Of a stretch of DNA of 64,000 bases, positions 1-8,860 are shown in pieces. Position 1 is the stretch's first letter, and every line of letters begins with the position of its first letter. The stretch is from Vreelandella subterranea. GTDB lineage: Bacteria; Pseudomonadota; Gammaproteobacteria; Pseudomonadales; Halomonadaceae. A model generated the notes under the pieces. That model ran no database searches and had not been told where the DNA came from. It worked only from the letters and a program-made list of their open reading frames with translations. The DNA is taken from positions 124,001 to 188,000 of the forward strand of contig NZ_FOGS01000003.1 in the NCBI RefSeq assembly GCF_900111305.1, read 5' to 3'. The translations under genes were made by a program, and so were the position numbers.

Positions 1-1
1 C

Positions 2-949
2 CCCCGCTTCACCGCCTTTGACCCTTTCGACCCCGATGCCCTTCAGCGCATCGGCGAAGCCGGGCTGTATATGCCCTTCTTCGTCAAGCCGATCAAGTCG
101 TCAGGCTCACGGCTGGGCTTTCGTATCGAAAGCCCCGAAGACTTCGCCTATGCCGTCGAGCGGCTGTGCGAAGGGATCGGGACGATTTCTGAGCCGTTTA
201 ATTACGTGCTGGAACATGCCCGGCTGCCGGAAAACGTCCGCTCGGTCGATGGCGGCCACTGCATGGCGGAAGAAATCATCGGCGGCTGGCAATGCACGGT
301 CGAGGGCTACGTCTTCCAGGGGGATGTCGTCCCGTATGGCATTGTGGATTCGATCCGCTACCCGCAGGTGCTGAGCTTTTTCTACTACCGCTATCCGTCG
401 CGACTACCCGATGCCATTCAAACCAAGATGCAGGAGCTTACGCGTCAGATCATGGCCCATATCGGCTATGACAATGCGGCCTTCAACATCGAGTATTTCT
501 GGGACGAAGTGCAGGACCGCATCTGGCTGCTGGAGATCAATACCCGCGTGGCCCAGTCGCATTGCGACCTGTTCGAAAAGGTCGACGGGGTCAGTCACCA
601 GCAGATAACGGTGGACCTGGCACTGGGGCAGTTGCCCGACATGCCCCACCGCCAAGGGGATTTTAAAGTCGCCGGCAAGTTCTTTTATCGGGTATTCTTC
701 AGCGACGCCACTGTCAGCCAGGTCCCCAGTGCCGAGGAGATCGAAACGCTGCAGCAGGCGTTCCCCGGCACCGTGATCACCCTCCAGGTCGAAGCCGGTA
801 TGCGTTTATCCTCTCTGCCAGAGCAGGACAGCTACAGTTATGCCCTGGCATACGTGTGGATGGGCGCCGACGACGACCTCGCCCTGGAAGACAACTACGC
901 GCGGCTTGCCGAGCAGCTCCATTTCGCCTTCGAAGACATCGTCGGCTGA
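2..949 (+). CDS. ATP-grasp domain ligase, C-terminal part (5' end outside window)
   Basis: The frame is open from the first bases of the window, so the N-terminus lies upstream; the first internal ATG is at 71. The visible part is the ATP-binding half of an ATP-grasp fold: a lysine-containing strand (FFVKP) near the start and the Mg/ATP-binding strand with the acidic and asparagine pair in LLEINTR around position 530. Such enzymes join a carboxylate to an amine or thiol through an acyl phosphate. The substrate cannot be read from the sequence. The next gene, 36 bp on, is a CocE/NonD hydrolase on the same strand, so the two are probably co-transcribed. Fold is fairly sure, function unknown. 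Confidence 0.75.
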   Translation, partial: PRFTAFDPFDPDALQRIGEAGLYMPFFVKPIKSSGSRLGFRIESPEDFAYAVERLCEGIGTISEPFNYVLEHARLPENVRSVDGGHCMAEEIIGGWQCTVEGYVFQGDVVPYGIVDSIRYPQVLSFFYYRYPSRLPDAIQTKMQELTRQIMAHIGYDNAAFNIEYFWDEVQDRIWLLEINTRVAQSHCDLFEKVDGVSHQQITVDLALGQLPDMPHRQGDFKVAGKFFYRVFFSDATVSQVPSAEEIETLQQAFPGTVITLQVEAGMRLSSLPEQDSYSYALAYVWMGADDDLALEDNYARLAEQLHFAFEDIVG

Positions 950-985
950 GGGTTTGCGCCACTTTTCACAACAAGGAACAGGCCC

Positions 986-3028
986 ATGCACATCGTCAGC
1001 GATTTTCCGCGCAACGTGCAGGAAGAAGAAGACTGGATCACGCTGTCCGATGGGTGCCGACTGGCCATCCGTATCTGGCGCCCGGTGGATGCCGAAAGCG
1101 ACCCGGTACCCGCCATTCTCGAATACCTGCCTTATCGCAAACGCGACCTGACGGCGATGCGCGATGCCCAGACACACGCCTACTGGGCTGGCCACGGCTA
1201 CGCCGGGGTGCGGGTCGATATGCGCGGTAGCGGCGAGTCGGACGGCGTGCTGACCGACGAATACCTGCAGCAGGAACTCGACGATGGCGTCGAGATTCTG
1301 CAGTGGCTCGGCAAACAGCCCTGGTGTACCGGTGACGTCGGCATGATCGGCATCTCCTGGGGCGGGTTCAACGGCCTGCAGATCGCGGCGCTCCAGCCGC
1401 CCGAGTTGAAGGCCGTCATCACGCTGTGCTCCACCGACGACCGCTACGCCGATGACGTTCACCACATGGGCGGCTGCCTGCTGGGCGACAACCTGTCCTG
1501 GGCCTCGACCATGTTCGATGGCAATACCTGCCCCCCCGACCCGCAGTTGGTCGGCGAGCGCTGGCGTGAGATGTGGATGGATCGCCTGGAAAACAGCGGG
1601 CTCTGGCTGTCGACCTGGCTCCAGCATCAGCGCCGGGATGACTACTGGAAGCATGGCTCGGTGTGCGAAGACTTCTCGCGCATTCGCTGCCCCGTTTATG
1701 CCGTCAGCGGCTGGGCCGATGGCTACTGCAACGCCGTCTTCCGCCTGCTCGAGGGGCTCGACGTGCCGCGCAAAGGCCTGGTGGGCCCCTGGTCGCACAA
1801 GTACCCGCACCTTGGCGTTCCCGGCCCGGCGATCGGTTTTTTGCAGGAGACGCTGCGCTGGTGGGACCATTGGTTGAAAGGCAAGGAAACAGGGATCATG
1901 GACGAGCCCATGCTGCGCGTCTGGATGCAGGATTCAGTGCCCCCGTCGGCCCGCTACGAGGAACGCCCGGGGCGCTGGGTCGCCGAACCGAGCTGGCCCT
2001 CGCCGCGGATTGAGCCCAAACACTTCCGGCTGACCAGCGGTCACGATCTTCTGCCTTTAGTGCAGAGCCCCGCCGGGCTGGGCGCGGACGACGAGGTGCC
2101 GCTCAGCATACGTTCACCGCTGTCGGTGGGCCTGTTTGCCGGGAAGTGGTGTTCTTATAATGCGCCCCCGGATTTACCCCACGATCAACGCGACGAGGAC
2201 GGCGGCGCGTTAGTCTTCCAGACCGCCCGGCTCGATCACGACATCGAGATATGCGGGCAGCCGTTTGTGGAACTCGACATCGAAGCCGATCAGCCGGTGG
2301 CGATGGTGGCGGTCCGGCTCAGCGATATTGCCGAGGATGACAAGGCCACCCGGATTTCCTACGGTCTGCTCAACCTGACCCACCGCGACAGCGACGAATT
2401 CCCCCAGCCCCTGGAGCCCGGCAAGCGTTACCGCGTGCGGGTATCGCTCAAGCACATCGCCCAGAAGTTTCCCGTCGGCCACGCCATACGGCTGTCGCTC
2501 TCGACCAGTTACTGGCCGCTGGCCTGGCCGTCGCCGGTTCCCGTCAAGCTGACCGTGCACCCTGCCGGCTGCCAGTTGATCCTGCCCAGCCGTGAGCCCC
2601 AGCCCCGGGAAGAGGCGGCGCTGCCCGCCTTTGGCGAGCCGGAAGGCGCACCGCCACTCGCCGTGAGCCTGTTACAGCCCAGTCAGGAAAGCTGGCGGGT
2701 GATACGCGACCTGGCCCAGGACCAGACCACGCTTGAGGTCATCAATGACGAAGGCACCTTCCGCCTGGATGATATCGATCTCGAACTTTCGTCACGGGTG
2801 ATCGAGCGCTACACCTATGCTTACGGCAACTACGACAGCCTCAGCGGCTGGACCGAGTGGGAGCGTCGTTTCCGTCGCGGTGACTGGGAGGTCCGCAGCC
2901 TGACCCGCACCTTGATGACCTCCAATGCCACCAGCTTTCGCTTGCGGGCCACCCTGGATGCCTTCGAGGGCGACAGCCGGGTCTTTTCCAAGAGTTGGGA
3001 CGAGGAGATCCCGCGGGATCTGGTATAA
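986..3028 (+). CDS. CocE/NonD family alpha/beta hydrolase (X-Pro dipeptidyl-peptidase-like)
   Basis: A 680-residue serine hydrolase. The nucleophile elbow GISWGG places the catalytic Ser at residue 124. SGWADGY supplies the Asp near 245 and GPWSHKYPH the His near 271. The C-terminal third (about 350-560) is the jelly-roll domain typical of CocE and X-Pro dipeptidyl peptidases. Family members cleave esters or amides and peptides with N-terminal X-Pro; the substrate here is unknown. There is no signal peptide, so it is probably cytoplasmic. ATG 986 follows AAGGA by 8 bases. Pairing with an ATP-grasp ligase suggests that the two make and break the same amide bond, which is inference. Confidence 0.85.
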   Translation: MHIVSDFPRNVQEEEDWITLSDGCRLAIRIWRPVDAESDPVPAILEYLPYRKRDLTAMRDAQTHAYWAGHGYAGVRVDMRGSGESDGVLTDEYLQQELDDGVEILQWLGKQPWCTGDVGMIGISWGGFNGLQIAALQPPELKAVITLCSTDDRYADDVHHMGGCLLGDNLSWASTMFDGNTCPPDPQLVGERWREMWMDRLENSGLWLSTWLQHQRRDDYWKHGSVCEDFSRIRCPVYAVSGWADGYCNAVFRLLEGLDVPRKGLVGPWSHKYPHLGVPGPAIGFLQETLRWWDHWLKGKETGIMDEPMLRVWMQDSVPPSARYEERPGRWVAEPSWPSPRIEPKHFRLTSGHDLLPLVQSPAGLGADDEVPLSIRSPLSVGLFAGKWCSYNAPPDLPHDQRDEDGGALVFQTARLDHDIEICGQPFVELDIEADQPVAMVAVRLSDIAEDDKATRISYGLLNLTHRDSDEFPQPLEPGKRYRVRVSLKHIAQKFPVGHAIRLSLSTSYWPLAWPSPVPVKLTVHPAGCQLILPSREPQPREEAALPAFGEPEGAPPLAVSLLQPSQESWRVIRDLAQDQTTLEVINDEGTFRLDDIDLELSSRVIERYTYAYGNYDSLSGWTEWERRFRRGDWEVRSLTRTLMTSNATSFRLRATLDAFEGDSRVFSKSWDEEIPRDLV

Positions 3029-3150
3029 GACGATCCGGGCGCACTGAATGGCAGGGGCAACTGACGCATAAACGCTCACCCCTGCTTGCAGCGCTCTACG
3101 AAGCTCCCCATCATGGATGCAACGAACAAGCATCTGAGGGAGACTAGGCA

Positions 3151-4086
3151 ATGAAGATCGTCGTACACATAGACGAGGCCGCAGAGTGGCAACAAGCGCT
3201 GGCCGATGCGTTTCCTGATGCCCAGGTCGTCACCAGCGATGCGCCGGCAGATCAGCGTCAAAACGCCGATTATCTGGCCGTCTGGAAAGCGCCTGCGCAT
3301 CTGCTCGAGGAGCAGACCCAGCTTAAAGGCATTATCAACCTCGGCGCAGGCGTCGACTACCTGCTCAAAACCCCGGGCCTGCCAACGGATGTGCCCATCG
3401 TCAAGCTGCGCGATGCGGGCATGGGCGAACTGATGGCCGACTATGTGCTGTATGGCGTGCTGCACTGCTACCGCAGCATGGACCGCTATGCCGCTCAACA
3501 GCAGCACGCCAACTGGCAACCGCAGCACGTCGTGGCGAAGTCTCAATGGCCGGTGGGCGTACTCGGCCTGGGGGCGATTGGCCGCTATGTGGCCGATGTG
3601 CTACACCAGGCGAGCTTCCCGGTGCTTGGCTGGAGCCGTTCACCCAAACAGATCACCGGTTTACGCTGCTACCATGGCGATGACGGGCTTGACGAGCTCT
3701 TGGGCCAGGTGCAGACGGTGGTCACCATACTGCCCGATACCGCCGCCACCCGGCATATTCTTGACGCCGAGCGGCTTGCCAAGCTGCCCGATGGCGCCAG
3801 CGTGATCAACCCCGGTCGCGGCAGCCTGATTGACGAGCAGGCACTGCTTGAAGCGCTGGGCAACGACAGCCAACCTGGCCATATCCGCGGTGCCCTGCTG
3901 GACGTCTTCGAGGAAGAGCCGCTACCCGACGAGCATCCGCTGTGGCAGCATCCCAGGGTCCTCATCACGCCGCACATGGCCGCCCCCACGCCCCTCAGTG
4001 ACGCCATCGACCAGGTGATTGATTACGTAAAGGCCTTTGAAGCAGGGGAAACCGTCACCACTATTGACCCTGAGGCCGGTTACTGA
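3151..4086 (+). CDS. ghrA: Glyoxylate/hydroxypyruvate reductase A-like 2-hydroxyacid dehydrogenase
   Basis: 311 residues, the size of E. coli GhrA (about 312). The dinucleotide fold motif GLGAIG is at 139-144. The catalytic set of the D-isomer 2-hydroxyacid dehydrogenases is present: Arg 223 in NPGRG, an acidic cluster FEEEP near 253-257, and His 275 in TPHMAA. The family reduces glyoxylate to glycolate and hydroxypyruvate to D-glycerate with NADPH in the cytoplasm. The start is supported by a strong GAGGGAGA ribosome site. Glyoxylate is the end product of the allantoin pathway encoded 45 kb away in this window, so a functional link is possible but not shown. Confidence 0.85.
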   Translation: MKIVVHIDEAAEWQQALADAFPDAQVVTSDAPADQRQNADYLAVWKAPAHLLEEQTQLKGIINLGAGVDYLLKTPGLPTDVPIVKLRDAGMGELMADYVLYGVLHCYRSMDRYAAQQQHANWQPQHVVAKSQWPVGVLGLGAIGRYVADVLHQASFPVLGWSRSPKQITGLRCYHGDDGLDELLGQVQTVVTILPDTAATRHILDAERLAKLPDGASVINPGRGSLIDEQALLEALGNDSQPGHIRGALLDVFEEEPLPDEHPLWQHPRVLITPHMAAPTPLSDAIDQVIDYVKAFEAGETVTTIDPEAGY

Positions 4087-4163
4087 AGGCCGAAACAGAC
4101 GGCGTGCTATCCCGGCCCTGCGGGACAGGCAGTAAACCCTTGTAAACGAAGGAGAAACGTACC

Positions 4164-4733
4164 ATGACGTCGCCCCTCCATGATTATCAACGCCACGACG
4201 CCCTGCTGGTCGTCGATATGCAAAACGACTTCTGTGAAGGCGGTGCGCTGGCGATTAACGGCGGCAGCGCTCTGGTGCCGGGCATTAATACCGAGATTGC
4301 CGCCGCCCTGAACGCCGGTGCCACCGTGGTGGCTTCCCGCGACTGGCACCCGGTGGACCATGTCAGCTTTAGCCACCGGGGCGGCCCCTGGCCGATACAC
4401 TGCGTTCAGGATACGCCGGGAGCGGCTTTCCACCCCGACCTCACCCTGCCCGATGAGGTCATTCGCGTCAGCAAGGCCACGGCGTTCAACGCCGACGCCT
4501 ACTCGGCATTCGATGGCACCGGGCTTGGCGAGTACTTGCGCGAAAACGGTATCCAGCGCGTCGTGGTCTGCGGCCTGGCGCTTGATGTCTGTGTTCATGC
4601 CACGGTGCTTGCCGCCTGCCGCGAGGGCTTTACGACCCTGTTGCTGGAAACGCTATCCGCCGCGGCTGACCCTGACGCCGTCGAGCGCTGCCGCCATGAA
4701 ATGCAGGCTGCCGGGGCCGAGGTACGCGCATGA
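4164..4733 (+). CDS. pncA: Nicotinamidase
   Basis: Isochorismatase-fold amidase that deaminates nicotinamide to nicotinate for NAD salvage. The catalytic triad is visible: Asp 18 (VVDMQNDF), Lys 104 (RVSKATAF) and Cys 143 (LDVCVHA). Metal ligands are Asp 60, His 62 and His 66 in SRDWHPVDH. The length of 189 residues is near normal for PncA. ATG 4164 follows GAAGGAGAA. The stop overlaps the pncB start by 4 bp (ATGA), so the two are translationally coupled consecutive steps of the pathway. Confidence 0.92.
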   Translation: MTSPLHDYQRHDALLVVDMQNDFCEGGALAINGGSALVPGINTEIAAALNAGATVVASRDWHPVDHVSFSHRGGPWPIHCVQDTPGAAFHPDLTLPDEVIRVSKATAFNADAYSAFDGTGLGEYLRENGIQRVVVCGLALDVCVHATVLAACREGFTTLLLETLSAAADPDAVERCRHEMQAAGAEVRA

Positions 4734-6079
4734 ATGAACCCTTAACGCTGAGCGTTGCAGACGAGGAGTTGGCGCTATTAACCGACCTCTACCAACTGAC
4801 CATGATCCAGGCGTACTGGAAGGAAGGCATACATGACACGCCCGCCACTTTCAGCCTGTTCTTCCGCCAGTTGCCCCCGTCACGCCGCTTTATCCTCGCC
4901 TGCGGCCAGCAGCACGCTGCGGCCAAACTCAGCCAGCTGCATTTTAACGATGCGGCCATTGAAAAACTCGCGTCCACCGGGCGCTTCGACGACGACTTTC
5001 TGAATTGGCTCGCGAACTGGCGGTTTTCCGGGGACATCTGGACCGTGCCCGAAGGGACGCCGCTTTTTCCCCATCAGCCGCTGCTTGAAGTGGACGCGCC
5101 GATCGCCGAGGCACAACTGCTGGAAAGCCTCATCATGAACCTCGTGCAACTGGAAACCGTGCTCGCCACCAAGGCCGCCCGCATCGTGTGGGCGGCAGGC
5201 AACCGTCCGGTGGTCGACTTTGGCATGCGCCGTGTACACGGCATCGATGCTGCCGTGCGTGGGGTCAGGGCCTACAAGACCGCCGGGCTGAACGGTACCA
5301 GCAATGTGCTCGGCGGGCTGCGTCATGACCTGCCGCTGAGTGGCACCATGGCGCACAGCTATGTTCTTGCCCATGACGATGAGCCGTCGGCATTTCGTGC
5401 ATTCGCCCGTCACTACCCCAACACCACCTTACTGGTCGACACCTACGATACCCTGGAAGGTGTCAGGCATGTGATTGACATGCTCCGCGACCTACCCGAT
5501 TTATCGGTGGGTGCCGTTCGCCTCGACTCCGGCGATCTAGGCCAGCTTGCAGGCAAGGCCCGCGCCTTGCTGGACGATGCCGGTTTCACCGACATCAAGA
5601 TCATTGCCAGCAGCGGCCTGGACGAGCATGGCATTGCCGAGCTTGTCGCCCAGGAAGCCCCCATCGATGCCTTTGGCGTAGGTACTCAAATGGGCGTTTC
5701 GGCAGATGCCCCGGTCATCGATCTCTCGTACAAGCTGGTTGAATACGCCGGGCAGCCAAGGGCCAAACACGCCCCCGGCAAAATCAGCCTGCCGACACGC
5801 AAACAGATATACCGCCGCCAGGATGCTGCCGGGCGGTATATTGGCGACACGATTGCCCAACGCGATGACACCCACATTCCCGGAGAAGCCCTTCTGAGCC
5901 CGGTGGTACAAAACGGTGTTATCATCCCCGACACGATGGCACAAGCACATCAAGCCAGGGCTCGCGTGGCGGATGCCCTACCGCGTTTTCCTGCCTCGGT
6001 GACGGCATTGGAGCAAGGTGAAAGCGATTACCCGGTGGAACTGAGTGACACCCTGAAGCATCTATCGTCCACGGTGTGA
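4730..6079 (+). CDS. pncB: Nicotinate phosphoribosyltransferase
   Basis: 449 residues, full length for the family. It converts nicotinate plus PRPP to nicotinate mononucleotide (Preiss-Handler pathway). Recognisable blocks are the N-terminal TDLYQLTM, FGMRRVHGIDAA near 164-174, SGTMAHSY with the conserved His near 209, and VDTYDTLEG. The start overlaps pncA by 4 bp. Together the two genes recycle nicotinamide to NaMN. Confidence 0.93.
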   Translation: MNEPLTLSVADEELALLTDLYQLTMIQAYWKEGIHDTPATFSLFFRQLPPSRRFILACGQQHAAAKLSQLHFNDAAIEKLASTGRFDDDFLNWLANWRFSGDIWTVPEGTPLFPHQPLLEVDAPIAEAQLLESLIMNLVQLETVLATKAARIVWAAGNRPVVDFGMRRVHGIDAAVRGVRAYKTAGLNGTSNVLGGLRHDLPLSGTMAHSYVLAHDDEPSAFRAFARHYPNTTLLVDTYDTLEGVRHVIDMLRDLPDLSVGAVRLDSGDLGQLAGKARALLDDAGFTDIKIIASSGLDEHGIAELVAQEAPIDAFGVGTQMGVSADAPVIDLSYKLVEYAGQPRAKHAPGKISLPTRKQIYRRQDAAGRYIGDTIAQRDDTHIPGEALLSPVVQNGVIIPDTMAQAHQARARVADALPRFPASVTALEQGESDYPVELSDTLKHLSSTV

Positions 6080-6132
6080 TAGCACTAGGCTACCCCCGTT
6101 GGCTGGACTACTACTTGTCAGGGAAACTCAAA

Positions 6133-6849
6133 ATGCGATGCGCTCTACTACCTCCTCTTACGTACCCGCGCTGCCTTGCGGTAGCGGTGACACTCTGTTT
6201 TACCGGCTTGACGACGGCCGTCGCCGACGTGTCGCCCGGCACGGCTTTCTCGACGCCGCAGCCTTTTGAGGCACACTACCGGCTCAAGGTCGACGGCTGG
6301 CCAAGTGCCAGCATTACTCACCATTTGAGCCAGGAAGAAAGCCACTGGCGCAGCGACATGCGCTTCTCGATTGCCGTGGTCAGTGGTGAAGAGCGCAGCC
6401 GCTTCAGCGTCGCTGACGACGCCACGCGCGCATTGCTTTATAACAGCCGCTACTCGCTGTTTGGCATCGGCAACGACTACCAGCTCAAGGAAGAACAGCT
6501 CACGACGCTTGATCGGCAAACGGCCCTGTTCGACCTATCCCGCCGCGCCGGGAAGGAAAACTGCAGCGAAACGGCCCCCTGCGATCTGCGCTTTCTCGAT
6601 CACGAGGGAGAAGAAGAGCACTACCAGTACTATATGGAAAGCCAAGCCCCCATCAACGTCCCCGCCGGTGAGTTCGACGCGTTGAATGTCATCATGCTCA
6701 ATGCAGAAAAAGATGACCGTGAGCTTCACCTGAGCTTTCATCCGGACTGGCCCGGACTGTTGCTTTCAGCGGAATATTTCAAGGACGGCGAGCGCGAAAC
6801 GCAGATTGCCCTGACTGACTTCAACCCAAGCGGGGGCGACACGCCGTAA
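6133..6849 (+). CDS. DUF3108 family exported protein
   Basis: The ATG at 6133 is preferred over an upstream GTG at 6076: it has an AGGGA site and opens directly onto a signal peptide (RCALLP... hydrophobic stretch ... TTAVADVS). The mature part shows the DUF3108 pattern, a beta-rich domain beginning FEAHYRLKVDGWPSAS and repeatedly containing YNSRYSLFGIGND-like blocks. Function is unknown; relatives are periplasmic or envelope proteins. It lies after pncB and abuts lysO with no spacing, so it could be part of the same transcript. Confidence 0.8.
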   Translation: MRCALLPPLTYPRCLAVAVTLCFTGLTTAVADVSPGTAFSTPQPFEAHYRLKVDGWPSASITHHLSQEESHWRSDMRFSIAVVSGEERSRFSVADDATRALLYNSRYSLFGIGNDYQLKEEQLTTLDRQTALFDLSRRAGKENCSETAPCDLRFLDHEGEEEHYQYYMESQAPINVPAGEFDALNVIMLNAEKDDRELHLSFHPDWPGLLLSAEYFKDGERETQIALTDFNPSGGDTP

Positions 6850-7782
6850 ATGCTTTCCGGATTACTGATTGTCCTTCTCCCGCTGCTGCTGGGTTACCTG
6901 GTACCCGTCCCCGCGTTGCGTTGGCAACAGCGCATCAACCATGCCGTCAACAGTGCCGTTTACATCATCCTGCTGCTGATGGGCATTAGCCTGGCCGGGC
7001 TTGAAAACCTGTCCAACCAGCTTGCCAAGCTGGGCGGCAACGCCCTTCTCCTGTTTAGTATTACCACGCTGCTTAATCTGGTCGCGCTATGGTGGCTGTC
7101 GCGCAGGGTGGCGCTGAAGGCAGGCCAGTCACCGGTGGTCAAGGATGCGCCTACCAGCAAGCTCGCCGCGATGCAGGGCTCGTTATTGTTGGTTGCCGTA
7201 GTGGCGGCTGGGGTGATGACCGGCCTGTTGGCCGGCCCGCGGTTTGGGGAAGGGCTGTTTTCCAAGGCCGATTTATTGGCCGAATGGGTTCTCTATGGCC
7301 TTCTGGCGCTGATCGGTTGCCAGCTGCGCAACTCGGGCATGCCGCTCAAGCAGATCCTGCTCAATCGCCTGGGGCTGGCCATTGCCGTCACCCTGGCGCT
7401 TAGCTCGCTACTGGCAGGTCTGTTGGCCGCCCCGCTTCTGTCACTCAGTTGGAACGAAGGCCTCGCCATGGCTGCAGGCTTTGGCTGGTACTCGCTGTCG
7501 GCGATCCTGATTGGCGATCAGTTGGGGCCACTGATGGGGGGCGTGGCGTTTTTCAACGACCTGACCCGCGAGCTGCTGGCATTTATCCTGATTCCGCTGG
7601 TGATCCACCGCCACACGGCGCTGGCCATCGGCTACGGCGGCGCCACCTCCATGGACTTCACCCTGCCCGTCATTCAACAACACGGCGGCGTGGCCTGCGT
7701 TCCCATCGCCGTGGTCAGCGGGTTTATTCTCTCGCTGCTGTCACCGCCGCTTATTCTGTTCTTTCTGTCGCTTTCGGGTTAG
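6850..7782 (+). CDS. lysO: L-lysine exporter LysO family protein
   Basis: 310 residues with about 8-10 hydrophobic segments. It aligns by eye along its whole length with E. coli LysO (YbjE): LSGLLIVLLPLLLGYLVP at the start, QLRNSGMPLKQILLNRLG in the middle, GFGWYSLS and GGATSMDFTLPV near the C-terminus. The family exports L-lysine across the inner membrane and protects against toxic lysine analogues. The start codon directly follows the stop of the DUF3108 gene (TAA ATG), indicating an operon. It converges on ansA. Confidence 0.9.
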   Translation: MLSGLLIVLLPLLLGYLVPVPALRWQQRINHAVNSAVYIILLLMGISLAGLENLSNQLAKLGGNALLLFSITTLLNLVALWWLSRRVALKAGQSPVVKDAPTSKLAAMQGSLLLVAVVAAGVMTGLLAGPRFGEGLFSKADLLAEWVLYGLLALIGCQLRNSGMPLKQILLNRLGLAIAVTLALSSLLAGLLAAPLLSLSWNEGLAMAAGFGWYSLSAILIGDQLGPLMGGVAFFNDLTRELLAFILIPLVIHRHTALAIGYGGATSMDFTLPVIQQHGGVACVPIAVVSGFILSLLSPPLILFFLSLSG

Positions 7783-7795
7783 CGATACCCGACGT

Positions 7796-8818
7796 TCATT
7801 GATCAGTATGACGGCATTCACCCCTTACCGCGCTTTTCAGACAGTCTCGCAATGCAAGGCCCGATAGTCCGCGGCCGAATAAAACGGTGAGCTTTGCCAG
7901 GGCGGCTTCCAGTGTGATGTCGCTTCCAGCGATCACGCCCGCCTGATTGAGCACGGCTCCGGTGGCGTAGGCGCCCTGTACCACCTCGCCCTGGGCACAC
8001 TGCGTCACGTTGAGCAGCGCGACGCCGCGCTCGTTGGCCGCTTTCAGGGCGTCAAGCAGCTCGCCTTCAAAGCTAAGCGGGTTGCCTACGCCGTAGCTAT
8101 ACAGCACCAGCCCTTTCAGCGTTTTATCCTCCAGCAGCGCCTTTGCCCGGCGCAGCGACATCCCCGGATGCAGCGGCAGTACCGCGACCGCCTCGTCGTC
8201 CACCTCAATAGGGGCAAAGTTAGGCAGACCGCTCAGCAGCGCCGAGGGCTGGGGAAAACTTACGCCAATACCCAGTTCAGCGAGCCAGGGGAAGTTGGGG
8301 GAGTCGAAGGCATCCAGGCCTTGCGTGCGCACCTTGCGCGCCCGGTTACCGCGCAATAGCCGGTCATGAAACGCCAGGCTGACTTCACAAGGTGTCGCGG
8401 GGTGAGCCGCAAGCTGTAACGCGCTGACCACATTATTCAACGCATCGCTTCTTGGCTCACCCAAGGGAATTTGGGAGCCGGTGAAGATCACCGGCTTGTT
8501 AAGCGCGCCGAGCATAAACGAAAGCGCAGCGGCGCTGTACGCCATGGTATCGGTGCCGTGGAGTACCACAAAGGCGTCGTAGTGGGGCCACTGGCTTTCC
8601 AGCAGCGCCACCAGACGGTTCCAGGCAACTGGCATTAGCTCGGCGCTATCCATCAGCGGCTGCATCTCAATCACATCAAACGCTGGCAGCCGGTAAGGGT
8701 CACCCAGCGCCAAGTGCGCCGCCAGGCGTTCGGCCAGCCCCGCGCAGGGTATATAACCTTGTGGCGATGGCTGCATACCAATGGTCCCACCGGTATAGAG
8801 CATCAGTACGCGGGGCAT
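7796..8818 (-). CDS. ansA: Type I (cytoplasmic) L-asparaginase
   Basis: 340 residues from the ATG at 8818, which has AGGAG at the right distance; an in-frame upstream codon at 8842 lies before that site and is not used. The two threonine motifs of the family are present: Thr 12 in TGGTIG and Thr 89/Asp 90 in HGTDTMAYSA. The absence of a signal peptide indicates the cytoplasmic, low-affinity type that hydrolyses asparagine to aspartate and ammonia. It lies 42 bp downstream of an amino acid:cation symporter on the same strand, so uptake and deamidation appear linked. Confidence 0.92.
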   Translation of the reverse strand: MPRVLMLYTGGTIGMQPSPQGYIPCAGLAERLAAHLALGDPYRLPAFDVIEMQPLMDSAELMPVAWNRLVALLESQWPHYDAFVVLHGTDTMAYSAAALSFMLGALNKPVIFTGSQIPLGEPRSDALNNVVSALQLAAHPATPCEVSLAFHDRLLRGNRARKVRTQGLDAFDSPNFPWLAELGIGVSFPQPSALLSGLPNFAPIEVDDEAVAVLPLHPGMSLRRAKALLEDKTLKGLVLYSYGVGNPLSFEGELLDALKAANERGVALLNVTQCAQGEVVQGAYATGAVLNQAGVIAGSDITLEAALAKLTVLFGRGLSGLALRDCLKSAVRGECRHTDQ

Positions 8819-8860
8819 GGGTTCTCCTCTTTTTCTTAGCAATACGTTCCAGTTAACGGC

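Noticed and set aside
806-1870. A long minus-strand open frame (354 codons) opposite the ATP-grasp and CocE genes
   Set aside because: It is antisense to two genes with strong domain signatures, has no domain of its own and low-complexity Ala/Gly/Val-rich composition typical of GC-rich shadow frames.
6076-6132. A GTG start overlapping pncB for the DUF3108 protein
   Set aside because: It would put 19 polar residues before the signal peptide; ATG 6133 has a ribosome site and gives a normal signal sequence.
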